Source of the DNA: Candidula unifasciata
Lineage: Eukaryota; Mollusca; Gastropoda; Stylommatophora; Geomitridae
Length of the DNA: 64,000 nt
Direction: 5' to 3'
Assembly: GCA_905116865.2 (NCBI GenBank)
Contig: CAJHNH020004635.1
Span: forward strand, 48,501-112,500
This document shows positions 36,059-46,960 of this stretch, piece after piece (the stretch's first letter is position 1; every line of letters begins with the position of its first letter). Below the pieces are notes generated by a model. That model ran no database searches and had not been told where the DNA came from. It saw only the letters and a program-made list of their open reading frames with translations. Both the position numbers and the translations under genes were made by a program.

Positions 36059-37185
36059 AAAAAAGGATGTTTTACTGAAAACTAAAGCACAGTCATTAAC
36101 CTCCGCTTCTTTGCTAGCTTGTTCACTCAGCCAGTGTCATCAACCAGCTTTGTTCACGGATCCAGTTCAACAGCCATTTTTTAAAGACAAGGGTTATTTG
36201 TTAGATCTGTTACTGTTTCTTTCTCAAGCAACACACCAGAGAATATGTTATGTTTTTTTTTTTTTTTTACTAAATCCCCCCAAAAACACAATCACTAACT
36301 TCTGCTTGTTTGCTAGCTTCTTCACTCAAACAGTGTCATCAGTCAGTGTGTTTTAAGAACCAGTGTCAACAGCCACTTGTTAGAGAAGTGTTACTCATTG
36401 AATATTTAACTGTTTCTTTACCAATTGTTTCTCATGAGAAGAGCTGTAATTATGTCTGTACCTGATGACACACCATTTGAGACTGATTATTACTCATGTA
36501 CAGCAGTCAACTTTTAATAGTTAGTTGGGTGACAGATTAACCTCACTGCAGGTCGAACCACTCAGTCCTTCAGTGCTCGGATCCCCTCCTCAGTAAATCC
36601 CGCAGCGTGTGGCAGGTAAGGATACCAGTTCTCTGTTGGTTTATTCTTCCTCTTTGGCTACCCGCATCATGTTCTTATTTAGCGACACCCTTTTAACTTG
36701 TAGTTCTTGCAGTCTGACCATGGTTGCAGCAGATTCACAGTTCTTAATTGGTTCACGCAAACCTCTTGAATCTCGCAGTGCATTCAGCTTTTCAAACACA
36801 GTAGAGCAGTCAACTTTTTATGTACGTTTGTACATCATACGTTAAATCAAGACATGCAAAAACCTTCTGACAGTGTGTTTGTTTCTAGCACTGAGTGTAG
36901 TCCCTGTAAAAGTTGTGTACCTATAATTTTGTTGTCTATTCATAATTCAGAAATCATTTATAACCTAATGGGGCTCAAAGAGTTACTTTTCTTTAACAGT
37001 GTAACTAAATGGTAGTTGCTGTACCTTAAACTTTGTTGAGTTCTCTAATGAGTAATGTTGATGTTTTGTCACTGCCCCTCTTGAATATCATCCTTTAGGG
37101 CTCAAAGAGTTCATTTTCTTCAGCTGTGTTACTGAAACAGATAGTTTGGCTATACATCAAATTCTATTGGATTCCAAATGCTTTC
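36059..37185 (+). other. PACSIN: PACSIN 3' UTR or 3' flank with tandem duplications
   Basis: Two ~199-bp copies: CACAGTCATTAACCTCCGCT at 36088 and CACAATCACTAACTTCTGCT at 36287, each followed by GCTAGCTT(G/C)TTCACTCA and a CAGTGTCATCA block. A second ~130-bp duplication starts GGCTCAAAGAGTT at about 36972 and 37100. No close AATAAA; the nearest candidates, 37635-37640 and 38022-38027, both lie in or beyond a later insertion, so the transcript end is unresolved. Confidence 0.6.
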
Positions 37186-37189
37186 TTAA

Positions 37190-37546
37190 CCCTAGCAGAC
37201 CTAAGGCTCTGAACCTAACTGTCCCTATAACCTGAGCTCCTGGGCATTACCGCGAAAAAACCAACTTGATATACAAAAATATTAGTTACATGCAAACGAG
37301 TGGCTAGAATATGATGAAACTTGGAGACCTTGTAGAAATATTCCACCTTTGTGTGCGAATTCACTCATCAGGATCAACTTTGTTTCACAAAGTGAACACC
37401 AGATGTTGCCGTTTGATGGACACACCCCCTCCTCCTACTATCGATCTGTTTCAAGATTGATAATTTTCAAGATTTTCCTCATCATTTGCACTCTCTCTGA
37501 CAGTGTTATTTCAAGAACGTATTCTTTATGAAATTATCACAGATAA

Positions 37547-37626
<80 letters not shown>

Positions 37627-37928
37627 AGAGTCGAAATAAACCAAAGTATCGATCACCTGTTGGACTGTAAAAAGCCTAGAACTTGGTTCATCAGCCGCTC
37701 GCTTCATTCTGAATTTTCCTAATTTTTTCACATTAAAACACAAAATGGATTCACGCACACGGGGAAGCCATTTGCAATCTCTAACAAAGCAGACTGACAA
37801 CGATTGGTTGGTTATTTTTAGTCAGTGACGCATCTTTCTCACACACTCTGCAAATAGCCTAAATTTAGGGCTAGCAGTTTATAAAAGAGATGAAATTCCC
37901 GGAAAAAAGGGAGAGCGGGCTGGTAGGG
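37190..37928. mobile_element. Second TTAA-flanked (piggyBac-like) element, with (TA)n inside
   Basis: 739 bp bounded by TTAA at 37186-37189 and 37929-37932. Ends CCCTAGCAGACC and, reverse complemented, CCCTACCAGCCC. It carries a 72-bp (TA)n tract at 37551-37622. The sequence is unrelated to the 34834 element outside the TTAA/CCC signature. No coding capacity. Confidence 0.8.
37551..37622. repeat. (TA)n microsatellite
   Basis: About 72 bp, uninterrupted. Confidence 0.95.
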
Positions 37929-38019
37929 TTAAAGCAACACAGATATGTTTGAGGGATACAGTAGGTTTTAACCTCAGGTACTTTGTGAAGTTACTTATTG
38001 TTGAAGAATGTATTTCAGG

Positions 38020-38280
38020 GAAATAAAAACACAGGTTCTGAAGAGACTGGGAATGAGTTGCTGGAGGAAATTTAAAAAAAAGAGACAAGGAAAATATTTT
38101 GACCACATTAACAAGACAAAACACTATTATAAAAAAAAAATACTGAAAGGAAAAGTTAAAGGAAGGTGAGCGAAGATAACATCAAGAGATGGAGGAAAAG
38201 CAATCTCAGGGAGAGTACATCTAAGGTGAAAGACAGAGGAGTGTGTTGAAGTTCCATTGCAGCCAATCTTCACTGTTAAG
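38020..38280 (+). mobile_element. LINE 3' fragment
   Basis: GATGGAGGAAAAGCAATCTC, AGGGAGAGTACATCTAAGGT and TTCCATTGCAGCCAATCTTC parallel 12860-13090. Coding frame broken. Confidence 0.5.
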
Positions 38281-38439
38281 ATTGCACCTAGTTAACTGGC
38301 ATCTGGGCCAGCTAAGCATCCATATTAGGGAAGGGAGCAGATGTATTCTGAGGTCATTATTTTGCACACAGAACATTTTACAGTTTAATAATCTTGAATG
38401 ATGAAGCCTTATTACAGATTTTCTAAAACGGAGTCTTAC

Positions 38440-38672
38440 GATGAATCTTTGGACCCAACAAAGATGCAAACAGTGGGGAATGGAGAGTGAGAAGGTAGAC
38501 CACAAGGCAGACCAAGAAGACAATGGAGAGATAATATCCAGACAGACCTGCAAACACTTGGTGACACTAACTGGAAAGAGAAGGCCAACCAGAGAGATGA
38601 ATGAAGGCGGTGATATCTGCAGCGGTGAACCTCAAAGGCTCGGAATGCTGAAGAAGAAAAAGAAGAATCTTG
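38440..38672 (+). mobile_element. LINE 3' fragment with (GAA)n tail
   Basis: With breaks, the translation contains GRPQGRPRRQWRDNIQTDLQ-like sequence, then WKEKANQRDE. It ends GAAGAAGAAAAAGAAGAA. Confidence 0.6.
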
Positions 38673-38728
38673 CTGGCATTCCTTATGGATTTGAATCACA
38701 GTAGCCAATGAACAAGCTGAGTTGAAAT

Positions 38729-39621
38729 ATACATGTTACTTGTGACAGACAATATTTGCTGTTACTTGTGACAGACAATATTTGCTGTTACTTGTAACAG
38801 ACAATATTCTCGGTTACTTGTAACAGACAATATTCGCTGTTACTTGTGACAGACAATATTTGCTGTTACTTGTGACAGACAATATTTGCTGTTACTTGTG
38901 ACAGACAATATTTGCTGTTACTTGTGACAGACAATATTTGCTGTTACTTGTGACAGACAATATTTGCTGATACTTGTGACAGACAATATTTGCTGTTACT
39001 TGTGACAGACAATAATTGCTGATACTTGTGACAGACAATATTTGCTGTTACTTGTGACAGACAATATTTGCTGTTACTTGTGACAGACAATATTTGCTGT
39101 TACTTGTGACAGACAATATTAGCTGTTACTTGTGACAGACAATATTTGCTGTTACTTGTGACAGACAATATTTGCTGTTACTTGTGACAGACAATATTTG
39201 CTGTTACTTGTGACAGACAATATTTGCTGTTACTTGTGACAGACAATATTTGCTGTTACTTGTGACAGACAATATTTGCTGTTACTTGTGACAGACAATA
39301 TTAGCTGTTACTTGTGACAGACAATATTTGCTGTTACTTGTGACAGACAATATTTGCTGTTACTTGTGACAGACAATATTTGCTGTTACTTGTGACAGAC
39401 AATATTTGCTGATACTTGTGACAGACAATATTTGCTGTTACTTGTGACAGACAATATTTGCTGATACTTGTGACAGACAATATTTGCTGATACTTGTGAC
39501 AGACAATAATTGCTGATACTTGTGACAGACAATATTTGCTGATACTTGTGACAGACAATATTAGCTGTTACTTGTGACAGACAATATTAGCTGTTACTTG
39601 TGACAGACAATATTAGCTGTT
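38729..39621. repeat. 26-bp minisatellite, about 34 units
   Basis: The unit is GTTACTTGTGACAGACAATA plus TTTGCT, in constant 26-bp phase. Variants GATACTT, AATTGCT and TTAGCT are dispersed. The last units are TTAGCT types. Confidence 0.97.
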
Positions 39622-39689
39622 AGGAGTTTATGTGGTTTTTGAACAGGCATCATAGGTGTTCTGTGAAAACTTTAATGTAGCACAGTAAA

Positions 39690-40000
39690 TACTTGTATTT
39701 ATAGATTGAGAGAAATGCAACACAGAGAATACACTTGATAAATTCAGGAATGCAGCACTTAGAATATGTGTTTATAGATTCAAGAATGCAGTACACAACA
39801 TGTAAATGTTGTAAATTAAGAAATACAATACATAGAATACTTGTGTTTATTTAATAATGCAATCTAGATACATTTGAATAGATTCAGAAGTGTGGCATAA
39901 GAATATGTATGTTATAGATTTAGGAATACTACATAAGAATGTTCATGTTAATAGATTCAGAAATGCAACAGAATTATGCAGAGATAATTTAAAGAACATG
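39690..40000. repeat. Degenerate ~48-bp repeat array
   Basis: Variants of ATAGATTCAGGAATGCAACA followed by (A/T)AGAATA and TGTTTAT recur about six times. Confidence 0.6.
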
Positions 40001-40013
40001 TTTTTTGTGCTTT

Positions 40014-40016
<3 letters not shown>

Positions 40017-40060
<44 letters not shown>

Positions 40061-40122
40061 CTTTCTTTCTTTCTTTTCTTTCTTTCTTTTTTTTTCTTTC
40101 TTTCTTTCTTTCTTTTTTTTTT
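40017..40122. repeat. (CTTT)n microsatellite
   Basis: About 106 bp of CTTT with T-run interruptions. Confidence 0.95.
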
Positions 40123-40925
40123 AATTTAAATAACTGTTGGTGTATGATGGTATAATTGTTTTAATTCTGTTTTATTGAGTGGCCGACTGATATTTGTTTC
40201 TCTCTCATATTTTCTTTCTGATATCTTTTTATTTGTGCTTGTTTGGTACTTAAACAGTATATCATGTATATATCCATACAGTAGTGTATTATTTATCATT
40301 TTTTTTTTTTTTAATTTAAATTAGGTGTTATTTAACAGTTAGAATGTTGGGGCTGTTATTTGAGAGATATGGGTTTTAGTCCTCTTTAAGGTGGTGGTAT
40401 TTTTGTGTGTCTGTCATAGGCTAAACTATATTTGAAATCTGCAGTTTGTTGATACCTATACTAGCTATGTATTCTTAATTCCTCAACTGAAAATTAGCCC
40501 CTCTGCCTTACACTACCCTAAAGTAATGTATAATAAGCATGGTCAAGGCGGGTTTTTTTTTTTCAAGAGTTATTTATAATTTTTTTGTTATTGCATCTTT
40601 TTTTTAATCCAGAACGTACCCCCACCCCTTTTTTTTTTTGTGTTTTGTTTTCCCTAAGTGTTTTTTTTAATCATTGTTATTCTATGAATACAATTCTTTA
40701 GTGTAATTTCTGAATGTGCTTATTTATTTGATATTATACCTTGATCTGATTATTTGTTGGTGTTATTTTTGTGATTATACTGAGCTCCCAGAAGACCAAC
40801 AGTTATTTCACTGATTGGATTTTAAACTGCAACCCCAGCATTGAGTCGGACCATGTGAGTTAGAAGCTTACGAAATTCTATTTTCTGCCAAGTTGTATTT
40901 TTTTTTATTGAATTGTAGATTTGTT
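40123..40925. other. AT-rich sequence with T runs, unassigned
   Basis: Several poly-T stretches (40298-40312, 40553-40562, 40629-40640). No gene. Confidence 0.45.
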
Positions 40926-41120
40926 GCAGAGGAGCGGCTGGCCAGTTGGCAAAACTTACAGGGCTCTCATGCAGGAGACCTAGGTTCAAATCATCAGTAA
41001 CTTCCTGGATTTGTATTTTGTTGGGGGAAGGGGGGACAAACAAATAAAATCCTAACCTGCACAGTCTGTGATAACAGCACTGGCCATGCGGTTCTAAATC
41101 CTCATGCTCAAAGACATCCC
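40926..41120 (+). mobile_element. Possible tRNA-headed SINE
   Basis: GGAGCGGCTGGCCAGTTGG (A-box-like) and GACCTAGGTTCAAATCATC (B-box-like) about 55 bp apart. Confidence 0.45.
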
Positions 41121-41195
41121 TGCCTGCACCTCATAAAGTGATAAATGCTGGCAGTAACTGGCAGTGTTTTGTTTTTTGGCAGTGTTGTTTGGTGT

Positions 41196-41470
41196 AAGTA
41201 AAGTAAAGTAAAGTAAAGTAAAGGACCCTTTTCCAGGCCTTTAGATATATAGGGCTTAAAGGGCTAAACCTATATTTTATAGACCAACGGCACAAGATGG
41301 GTGATATGGTCAGCATCACGCCGGCCGCCTCTATTTCCCTGTACTGCACCCCATACCCACTTATAGCTGGGTCGACCTGGGAGCCAAGGTCATTTTTGAA
41401 GAGAAGTCCGGTCCGCCAGGGAGCGAACCCATGACCTTCCGATCCGAAGCGCGCATCTAGCCGGTTCTTT
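41196..41470 (-). mobile_element. SINE family B, copy 8 (full length, well preserved)
   Basis: The (GTAAA)n tail at 41196-41222 reads (TTTAC)n on the element strand. CTTTAGATATATAGGGCTTA, ACCAACGGCACAAGATGGG, AGCATCACGCCGGCCGCCT, GGGTCGACCTGGGAGCCAAG, then GCGAACCCATGACCTTCCGA from the head. Confidence 0.9.
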
Positions 41471-41522
41471 GATGTGCATAGTTAGAATTGGTTCTTGAGT
41501 ATTTTGTTCATATGCTCTAAAC

Positions 41523-42064
41523 CAGGGCTATTCAACCAAATTTACGCAGGGACCAGTATTTTGAAACGGGGGATTGTCCTGGGCCAGAGGCCGCAGCGCC
41601 ATAGAAAGATCATTAATTACAATACACTGGCAGTGATTATAGTTTATTGTTTATTCAACGAATCAACATCATGGCACACAGGTGTAACCCATAAGTACTC
41701 CGCTCTACATCCAGCTCAAGCCTGAGTCTGAAGAATCTCCGCTCAGTGCACAAATTCTGATTTTTAACTCTAAATTTTGCCCGTTCAGTACCATAAGGCT
41801 ACTGTTTTCGATATCCAACTGGCAAGAGATTTGTTTACGTGTGCAACAGTACACACGGGCATCTGATCTTACTACCCAGAGATCAGGGGAAAATTACTAG
41901 AAGTCCACAGGAAAAAATCCCAGCCTTCAGCAGGGTTTGAACCTGGAACCTGCAGCACTTGAGGCGGACGCCATACCTCGAGACCACTCAGCCTCCCTAG
42001 CTGGCCACTTGCTAAGCTTTTGCGGTGAGATTTTTGCCTGGGAGCCGCCAGTTGAAAAGCCATG
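41523..42064. mobile_element. hAT-like non-autonomous element
   Basis: Left end CAGGGCTATTCAACC; right end, reverse complemented, CATGGCTTTTCAACTGG. Flanks CTCTAAAC and CTTTTAAC match at 6 of 8 bases, fitting an 8-bp hAT target duplication. Internally, on the minus strand, a tRNA-like stretch lies at about 41930-41995 (GGGTTTGAACCTGGAACC read on +). Confidence 0.65.
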
Positions 42065-42984
42065 CTTTTAACTATAATACCTAAGAAAGAGCAGTTGCTA
42101 GATGCGCTTACCTGCTAGCCTACAGGTCTTAGGTTTAAATCCACACTTTAAAAATTAGAACTAGAATACCATGTTTTATGTGACATTTATGGTGGGTGAA
42201 GCACCGCTGTGCAGAGAGAGACTAAGCCTGGTGTAGTAAAACTCAAGTGGCAATGAAGTCGATCCTGTCACTATTTTTTTTTTCTAATGTCCTTCCTGAT
42301 TATGTTAGTACATGAATTTATAAATTCCAGAATCATGCAAGATAGCTCTATTTTTAAACATGTTATTCTAGAGGTTTTTTTTTTTTAATTTATAGATTAT
42401 GCAATTTTGTGTTAATTCTGCTATGGGAGAAGTTCCATTGAGATATTGCTAATGTCTTAGCATTTATTCAGTGGGGTGATGTGTTTCATAGATGATTTTG
42501 CAATCAGAGAACAAGCACTTTAAGTCTTTTGAGCTTAAATGTGATTAAAAGTGATAATAATACCATGGATCAAGATGGAGAAATACTCACATTCTACAAG
42601 ATATGATTATTGATCATGGAAGATCACCATCACAGCACTATCTGAAAAATGAAGGAATAACGAGACTCACTGTCACAACTGTCTGAATTTACCGCTTTTA
42701 ATTGCTGTGTAGACAGAGCCTGAAGATTTAGAGCCACTTGGCTAGTGCTTTCGCTACATACTGTATGGGTTAGGATGTTTACTTTTACCCCTGACAGAAA
42801 AACTTTGCCACCCTACTGGGATTCGAACTCGGATCTTCCCTGTGAGCAGACAGGTTCCTGTGTCACTTAACAGCAGAAATGTTTTATGAAATACATTATC
42901 ATCACAGCACTGCAGACAGATCCATGGGTGCTTTGATCTCCTCCTTGTGAGACAAGAATACCAACTTTATTTAAATGAACGAGA
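42065..42984. other. Unassigned; scattered tRNA-like fragments
   Basis: B-box-like GGTCTTAGGTTTAAATCCAC at about 42125 and, reversed, GGGATTCGAACTCGG at about 42818 suggest SINE debris. No gene seen. Confidence 0.4.
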
Positions 42985-43190
42985 TATGAATATTGAAGGC
43001 ACTTGGTGTAACCAGAGGGTCTGGCCGGCTGACTACATTCAGAGGAAAGGCAAGACGGACATTCAACCATATTGTGACCGGTACCATCAGTATTGGAACT
43101 CTGTGTTGGCTGCTGAAGATAAGGACGGAGCATGCATGGGAATGCCCGAGTGCTGTGATGTCAAATCTTGACTTAACTCAACTCATTAAT
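42985..43190 (+). repeat. Family H repeat, copy 3
   Basis: CTTGGTGTAACCAGAGGGTC, TGGCCGGCTGACTACATTCA, ACCGGTACCATCAGTATTGG, GAGCATGCATGGGAATGCCC, GAGTGCTGTGATGTCAAAT. Confidence 0.8.
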
Positions 43191-43498
43191 ATCGAAGAAA
43201 CAGACCGTGATGATCTGTTTGTGCCACCACACTGTTTACTCGCTGAAGGGCATAGAGTTACTTCTGTATCAAAATATTATTGTTGATGCACATGACAAAA
43301 GGCTGTGTACAGGCTTGATGGCTAGTCCACATACCACAGAGGTTATGATGGAGGAGAAGAATCTGTTCTTTACATACACTTCTTCTTCTTGTTCTTCACT
43401 TCCTCTGTTACCACCTTGTGTGTGTCAAGGGTGTAAAAAGTTTGTGGAACACCGCTCTAAATGCACTGCAGGCAGTGAATAGTAGGTCAGGGCATTAA
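43191..43498. other. Unassigned sequence
   Basis: A 91-codon frame (43207-43482) has no recognisable domain. Confidence 0.4.
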
Positions 43499-43618
43499 CT
43501 CTTTCAGTCCCAAGGAATGCATCATATGTTCATAGGTTTCTTCGCAAGAAGCACTGATTATATATTTTTCTTTATCACCTTTGGGCCTCTAATGCTAAAC
43601 CCTCTGGGACTGAAAAAG
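43499..43618. mobile_element. Short TTAA-type MITE
   Basis: 120 bp with termini CTCTTTCAGTCCCA and, reverse complemented, CTTTTTCAGTCCCA. Preceded by TTAA (43495-43498) and followed by TTGA (43619-43622), a one-base decayed duplication. Confidence 0.65.
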
Positions 43619-44201
43619 TTGATAAATCAACCTAATATTAGCCGTTAGAGTGTGGAATCAAGTATTGAACTCAGGCGCAGGTATTTCTAGTGTTTAGCCA
43701 ACCATCTCAAAACAGACATTGGCTTCTGCTGGGAGAGACTAAATATTTATGAATGCGTGCTCAGTGCCGTGATATTATTCATATTTTATCATAGTCATTG
43801 TTTTATTTTTCCTGTTTATGCTCTTGATTTTGTCATACCAACTGCGAGACAGTATGCTTTTTATTGCAATGTTTTCCAAACAATTGTGGGTTCATTCTTT
43901 CCTGAGTTGTCTTATCCTGCGTTTACAACTTTCCTCTGGTTTCCCAAATATTGGATTTTTTCTCTTACACACTGAAACTGTTTTTAATAATTGTTGGGAA
44001 TTTACATGGCTTTTTTTTTTTTTAGAAAGGATGATGCAGATATCACAACAAATTGTTTGAAAAAATATTATTTTAAGCATTTGGCACTGGCCAAGGTAAT
44101 TCTATATGGGATAAAACACAGTGATGTTAAGTCGATCGCCAACACACACTTGAACCACAGGTTACTTCATAACTGTTGTGTGGTGCTCCAGTATAACCGG
44201 T
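43619..44201. other. Unassigned sequence
   Basis: Short frames at 43757-44060 have no recognised domain. Confidence 0.4.
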
Positions 44202-44362
44202 AGCTGCCATGGTGTAGCGGCTAGATGCTCGCCTGCACATCCAAAGGTTGTGGCATTTAACCAGATTTTTTAAATGTCTGGCTGCCAGATTGACTCAGCC
44301 TTAGATGGGTACCAGGTAGCGTCATGTGAAGTAAAGGCAGCTAACGTAATGTTGACCACATA
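44202..44362 (+). mobile_element. SINE family B, copy 9 (3'-truncated)
   Basis: Head GTAGCTGCCATGGTGTAGCG, GCTAGATGCTCGCCTGCACA, then GATGGGTACCAGGTAGCGTC and ATGTTGACCACAT. Confidence 0.85.
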
Positions 44363-44711
44363 TACAAATTTGTGAGTGTAGCCTCATCTGCTCAATGCAG
44401 ATATGCTCAGTGTTTGCTCAGTGTCTTTTAACTTTGATACAATTGTTCCAAATGGACATATAGTTGAACAGGATTTTAGGGATTTGTAGCTTGTTTAGTT
44501 TCATCTGGAGAGGAAAAGCTTTAATAAAAAAAAAAAAAAGGACGTTTCTCTCACCTTTAATCTTATTCCATGTGGAGGTATGTTTTTACTGACATCAATC
44601 CATCCTCTTCTTGTGCACCCTCTTGCTTTCTCATTATATATGTGCAGATGTTGCCTCTGCACTGATTGATACCATTGACATTTGCTTATGGAAAGGAATT
44701 TCTCATGAAGC
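44363..44711. other. Unassigned sequence
   Basis: Nothing recognised. Confidence 0.4.
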
Positions 44712-44937
44712 TTGTTGTTGTTGTTGTTGTTTTAGTATCCAGAAGCCATGAGTTGTTAACCCTTAGGCTCGGTATTATGGATATCGCAACCTTTCGGCCT
44801 TGATTCCATTGTAAATACCGTAAATCTGGGAGAAAATGTGGCTTTCCTGCCTACCCCCGGGATTGAACCCGGACCACAAGGAGTACGTCACCCGGTCTCC
44901 GCGAAATCCGGTTTTAGCCAATTCCGCTAGAGAGCTT
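44712..44937 (-). mobile_element. SINE family F, copy 1 (tRNA-headed)
   Basis: The (TTG)n at the left is the tail in reverse. Body TATTATGGATATCGCAACCT and AAATACCGTAAATCTGGGAG; head GGGATTGAACCCGGACCACA, a near-perfect reversed B box, followed by CCGCTAGAGAGC. Homologous to 63765-63945. Confidence 0.8.
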
Positions 44938-46048
44938 GTTAACTGTGTCATATACATTGTCTAGATTGACCAGGCTGTTGAAAAAAACTTCCACAAATAT
45001 CTGCATGCAAGTTGTAACTCTTTTTTGAATATACAGTATAATCTAGTATCATTAAATCTGTATGCCACGAGACAATTTACGTTGACATGTTTGGTAGAAA
45101 ATACATATGGACAGTTTTTTTTTGGGGAGGGGGGGGGGGGGGGGAATGGGGGGCAGAAACAATGTTTTTAATTTGTAAGAAATGGTATGATTAAAGTTGA
45201 TATTGCTGTTTGAAAGATGATGTGGGCATTTTAATTGATCCATATTGTGTTGTATATTTCTTGGGCTTGGTTTTATGATTTGTGTGCTGGGGGGAGGGGT
45301 GGGGGGGGGAGACTTACCAAGAAGGGGTCAAGCATGTTTTTGTTTGGAACATAATAATAATGCCAGACCCGATATGTTACTGAATTACATTAATTTGGTG
45401 GTTTTCAATATATATATATATATCTGCATGTGTGTGAGTGCGCACACACTATACTTCTGTGTAATATTTAAACGGGAACAGTGAACACTATATTTAGCAC
45501 CGTGAGATGTATATATATAGGATAAAATATGGATGGTATATCATGGAAACAAAAATATACACATATTGTGGCCTTAGCAAAGTTGTAAATGAAAACAGAG
45601 TTTATATACACTATTCTAGGGAGAAAAGTCAGATCAGGTAAACAATGTGTAGACAATGATAAAAGACAAGATACTGTCAAAAGATAGATGAAACATAGTC
45701 TTTTGGAGTGTATTACCAAGTAAGAAACATAAAGTATTGTAGCATAAATTTATTGCAGTCATAATGTGAATTTAGAACTTGATTTAATAATATAAGGCTG
45801 TCATGTTTTCTAGCCATCGTAACAGAAAGACTAAAGTTTTAGTTTGAAAAGTGGGAGAACACAGAGGTAGTAGTAATTTTAAAAAAAGTGGGGGGGGGGG
45901 GGGGGGGGGATGACAGTTTAAATGCAGATAGGACTAGTCTGAAACAAGACAATTAAATTGTATGTTTTAGCACCATGCTAATGGCAAATGAAAGAAGCTA
46001 AATGTAGAATAGTGTGAGCACATCAGCATTTTATAGTTGAAAAAAAAA
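44938..46048. other. Intergenic, three long poly-G tracts
   Basis: G-rich tracts at about 45127-45145, 45286-45310 and 45891-45909, and a short (TA)n at 45408-45423. No gene. Confidence 0.5.
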
Positions 46049-46235
46049 AGGTAAATGTTCCTTTTCCACGCCTTTAGGCTTAAAGGTCAATATGGCTATA
46101 CCTTTATTTTTATAGACCAATCAGCACAATATGGGTGATGTGGTCAGCATCCTGCTGGCCACCTTTACTTCCCAGAACTGCACCCTTTACCCCTGGGAGT
46201 CAAGGTCATTTTTGAAACAAGTCTGGCTCAGCATT
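46049..46235 (-). mobile_element. SINE family B, copy 10
   Basis: CACGCCTTTAGGCTTAAAGG, ATAGACCAATCAGCACAATA, CATCCTGCTGGCCACC, GGGAGTCAAGGTCATTTTTG. 5'-truncated. Confidence 0.85.
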
Positions 46236-46479
46236 TTATAGAGTAAAGAATATTCTTTTCCATAGATTTTTGTAAACTGAGATAAGCAGAGAGGTTTTGA
46301 GATCCAAATATAAACCTTTATGATGTATAGAAACGAATCTTAGAAAGTCAATGTTTAGTTAGAAATTACATAGAAGCTGCCCAACTAGCTAGATTAGGAG
46401 TGTTTTTTAAGAGGCTTTTTGGGAACACCATAAGCAGATAAAATGTTTAATGAAGACATCTTGAGGAAAGTTAACTGAC

Positions 46480-46740
46480 AGAGAGAACTAATTACCAATA
46501 TCAGAAATAGCCAGTCCACATTGTTTGGGTAGATCATTAGGAAATTAGAGCTGAGTAATGTAATGTTCTTACAGAATGAAAGTTGATGAAAAAGAATGAA
46601 AGGGAAGATAGATGTTAGTTTGGCATCACTGCCTGGAGGAAAATATGTGTAAAAAGGATAAACAGTATATATGAAAGAAGGCTGTAAGCAGGCATTAGGG
46701 AGTCAGACCATGCATCGTATGTTATAAGAATAAGAAAATA
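46480..46740 (+). mobile_element. LINE 3' fragment
   Basis: Parallels 17925-18215: GACAGAGAGAACTAATTACC, GTTTGGCATCACTGCCTGGA and AAGAAGGCTGTAAGCAGGC, ending AAGAATAAGAAAATA. Confidence 0.55.
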
Positions 46741-46784
46741 TGATATATGTACACACTTTCCCATGGTTGATCTGAGGGTCTAGA

Positions 46785-46960
46785 ACAGTAGTTCTTAACC
46801 TATGGGCCGGGACCCTCTTTTTCCGGTCAAATGACCCGTTCACAGGGGTCGCCACAGACCATTGCAGAACAAATATTCATTGAAGTTATAATGTAGCAAC
46901 AAAAATAATTGTATGGTTAGGGGTCGCCACAACACAAGGAACTGTATTAAAAGGTCGAAT
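46785..46960 (+). mobile_element. hAT-type terminus fragment
   Basis: CAGTAGTTCTTAACCTATGG start, GGGTCGCCACAGACC and GGGGTCGCCACAACACAAGG blocks typical of a widespread hAT MITE family. The right TIR is missing, truncated at about 46960. Confidence 0.7.

Noticed and set aside
38729..39621. CRISPR-like regular array
   Set aside because: Units are contiguous without unique spacers, the context is eukaryotic, and no cas genes are present. The same applies to the 65-, 41-, 36-, 30-, 27- and 22-bp arrays.
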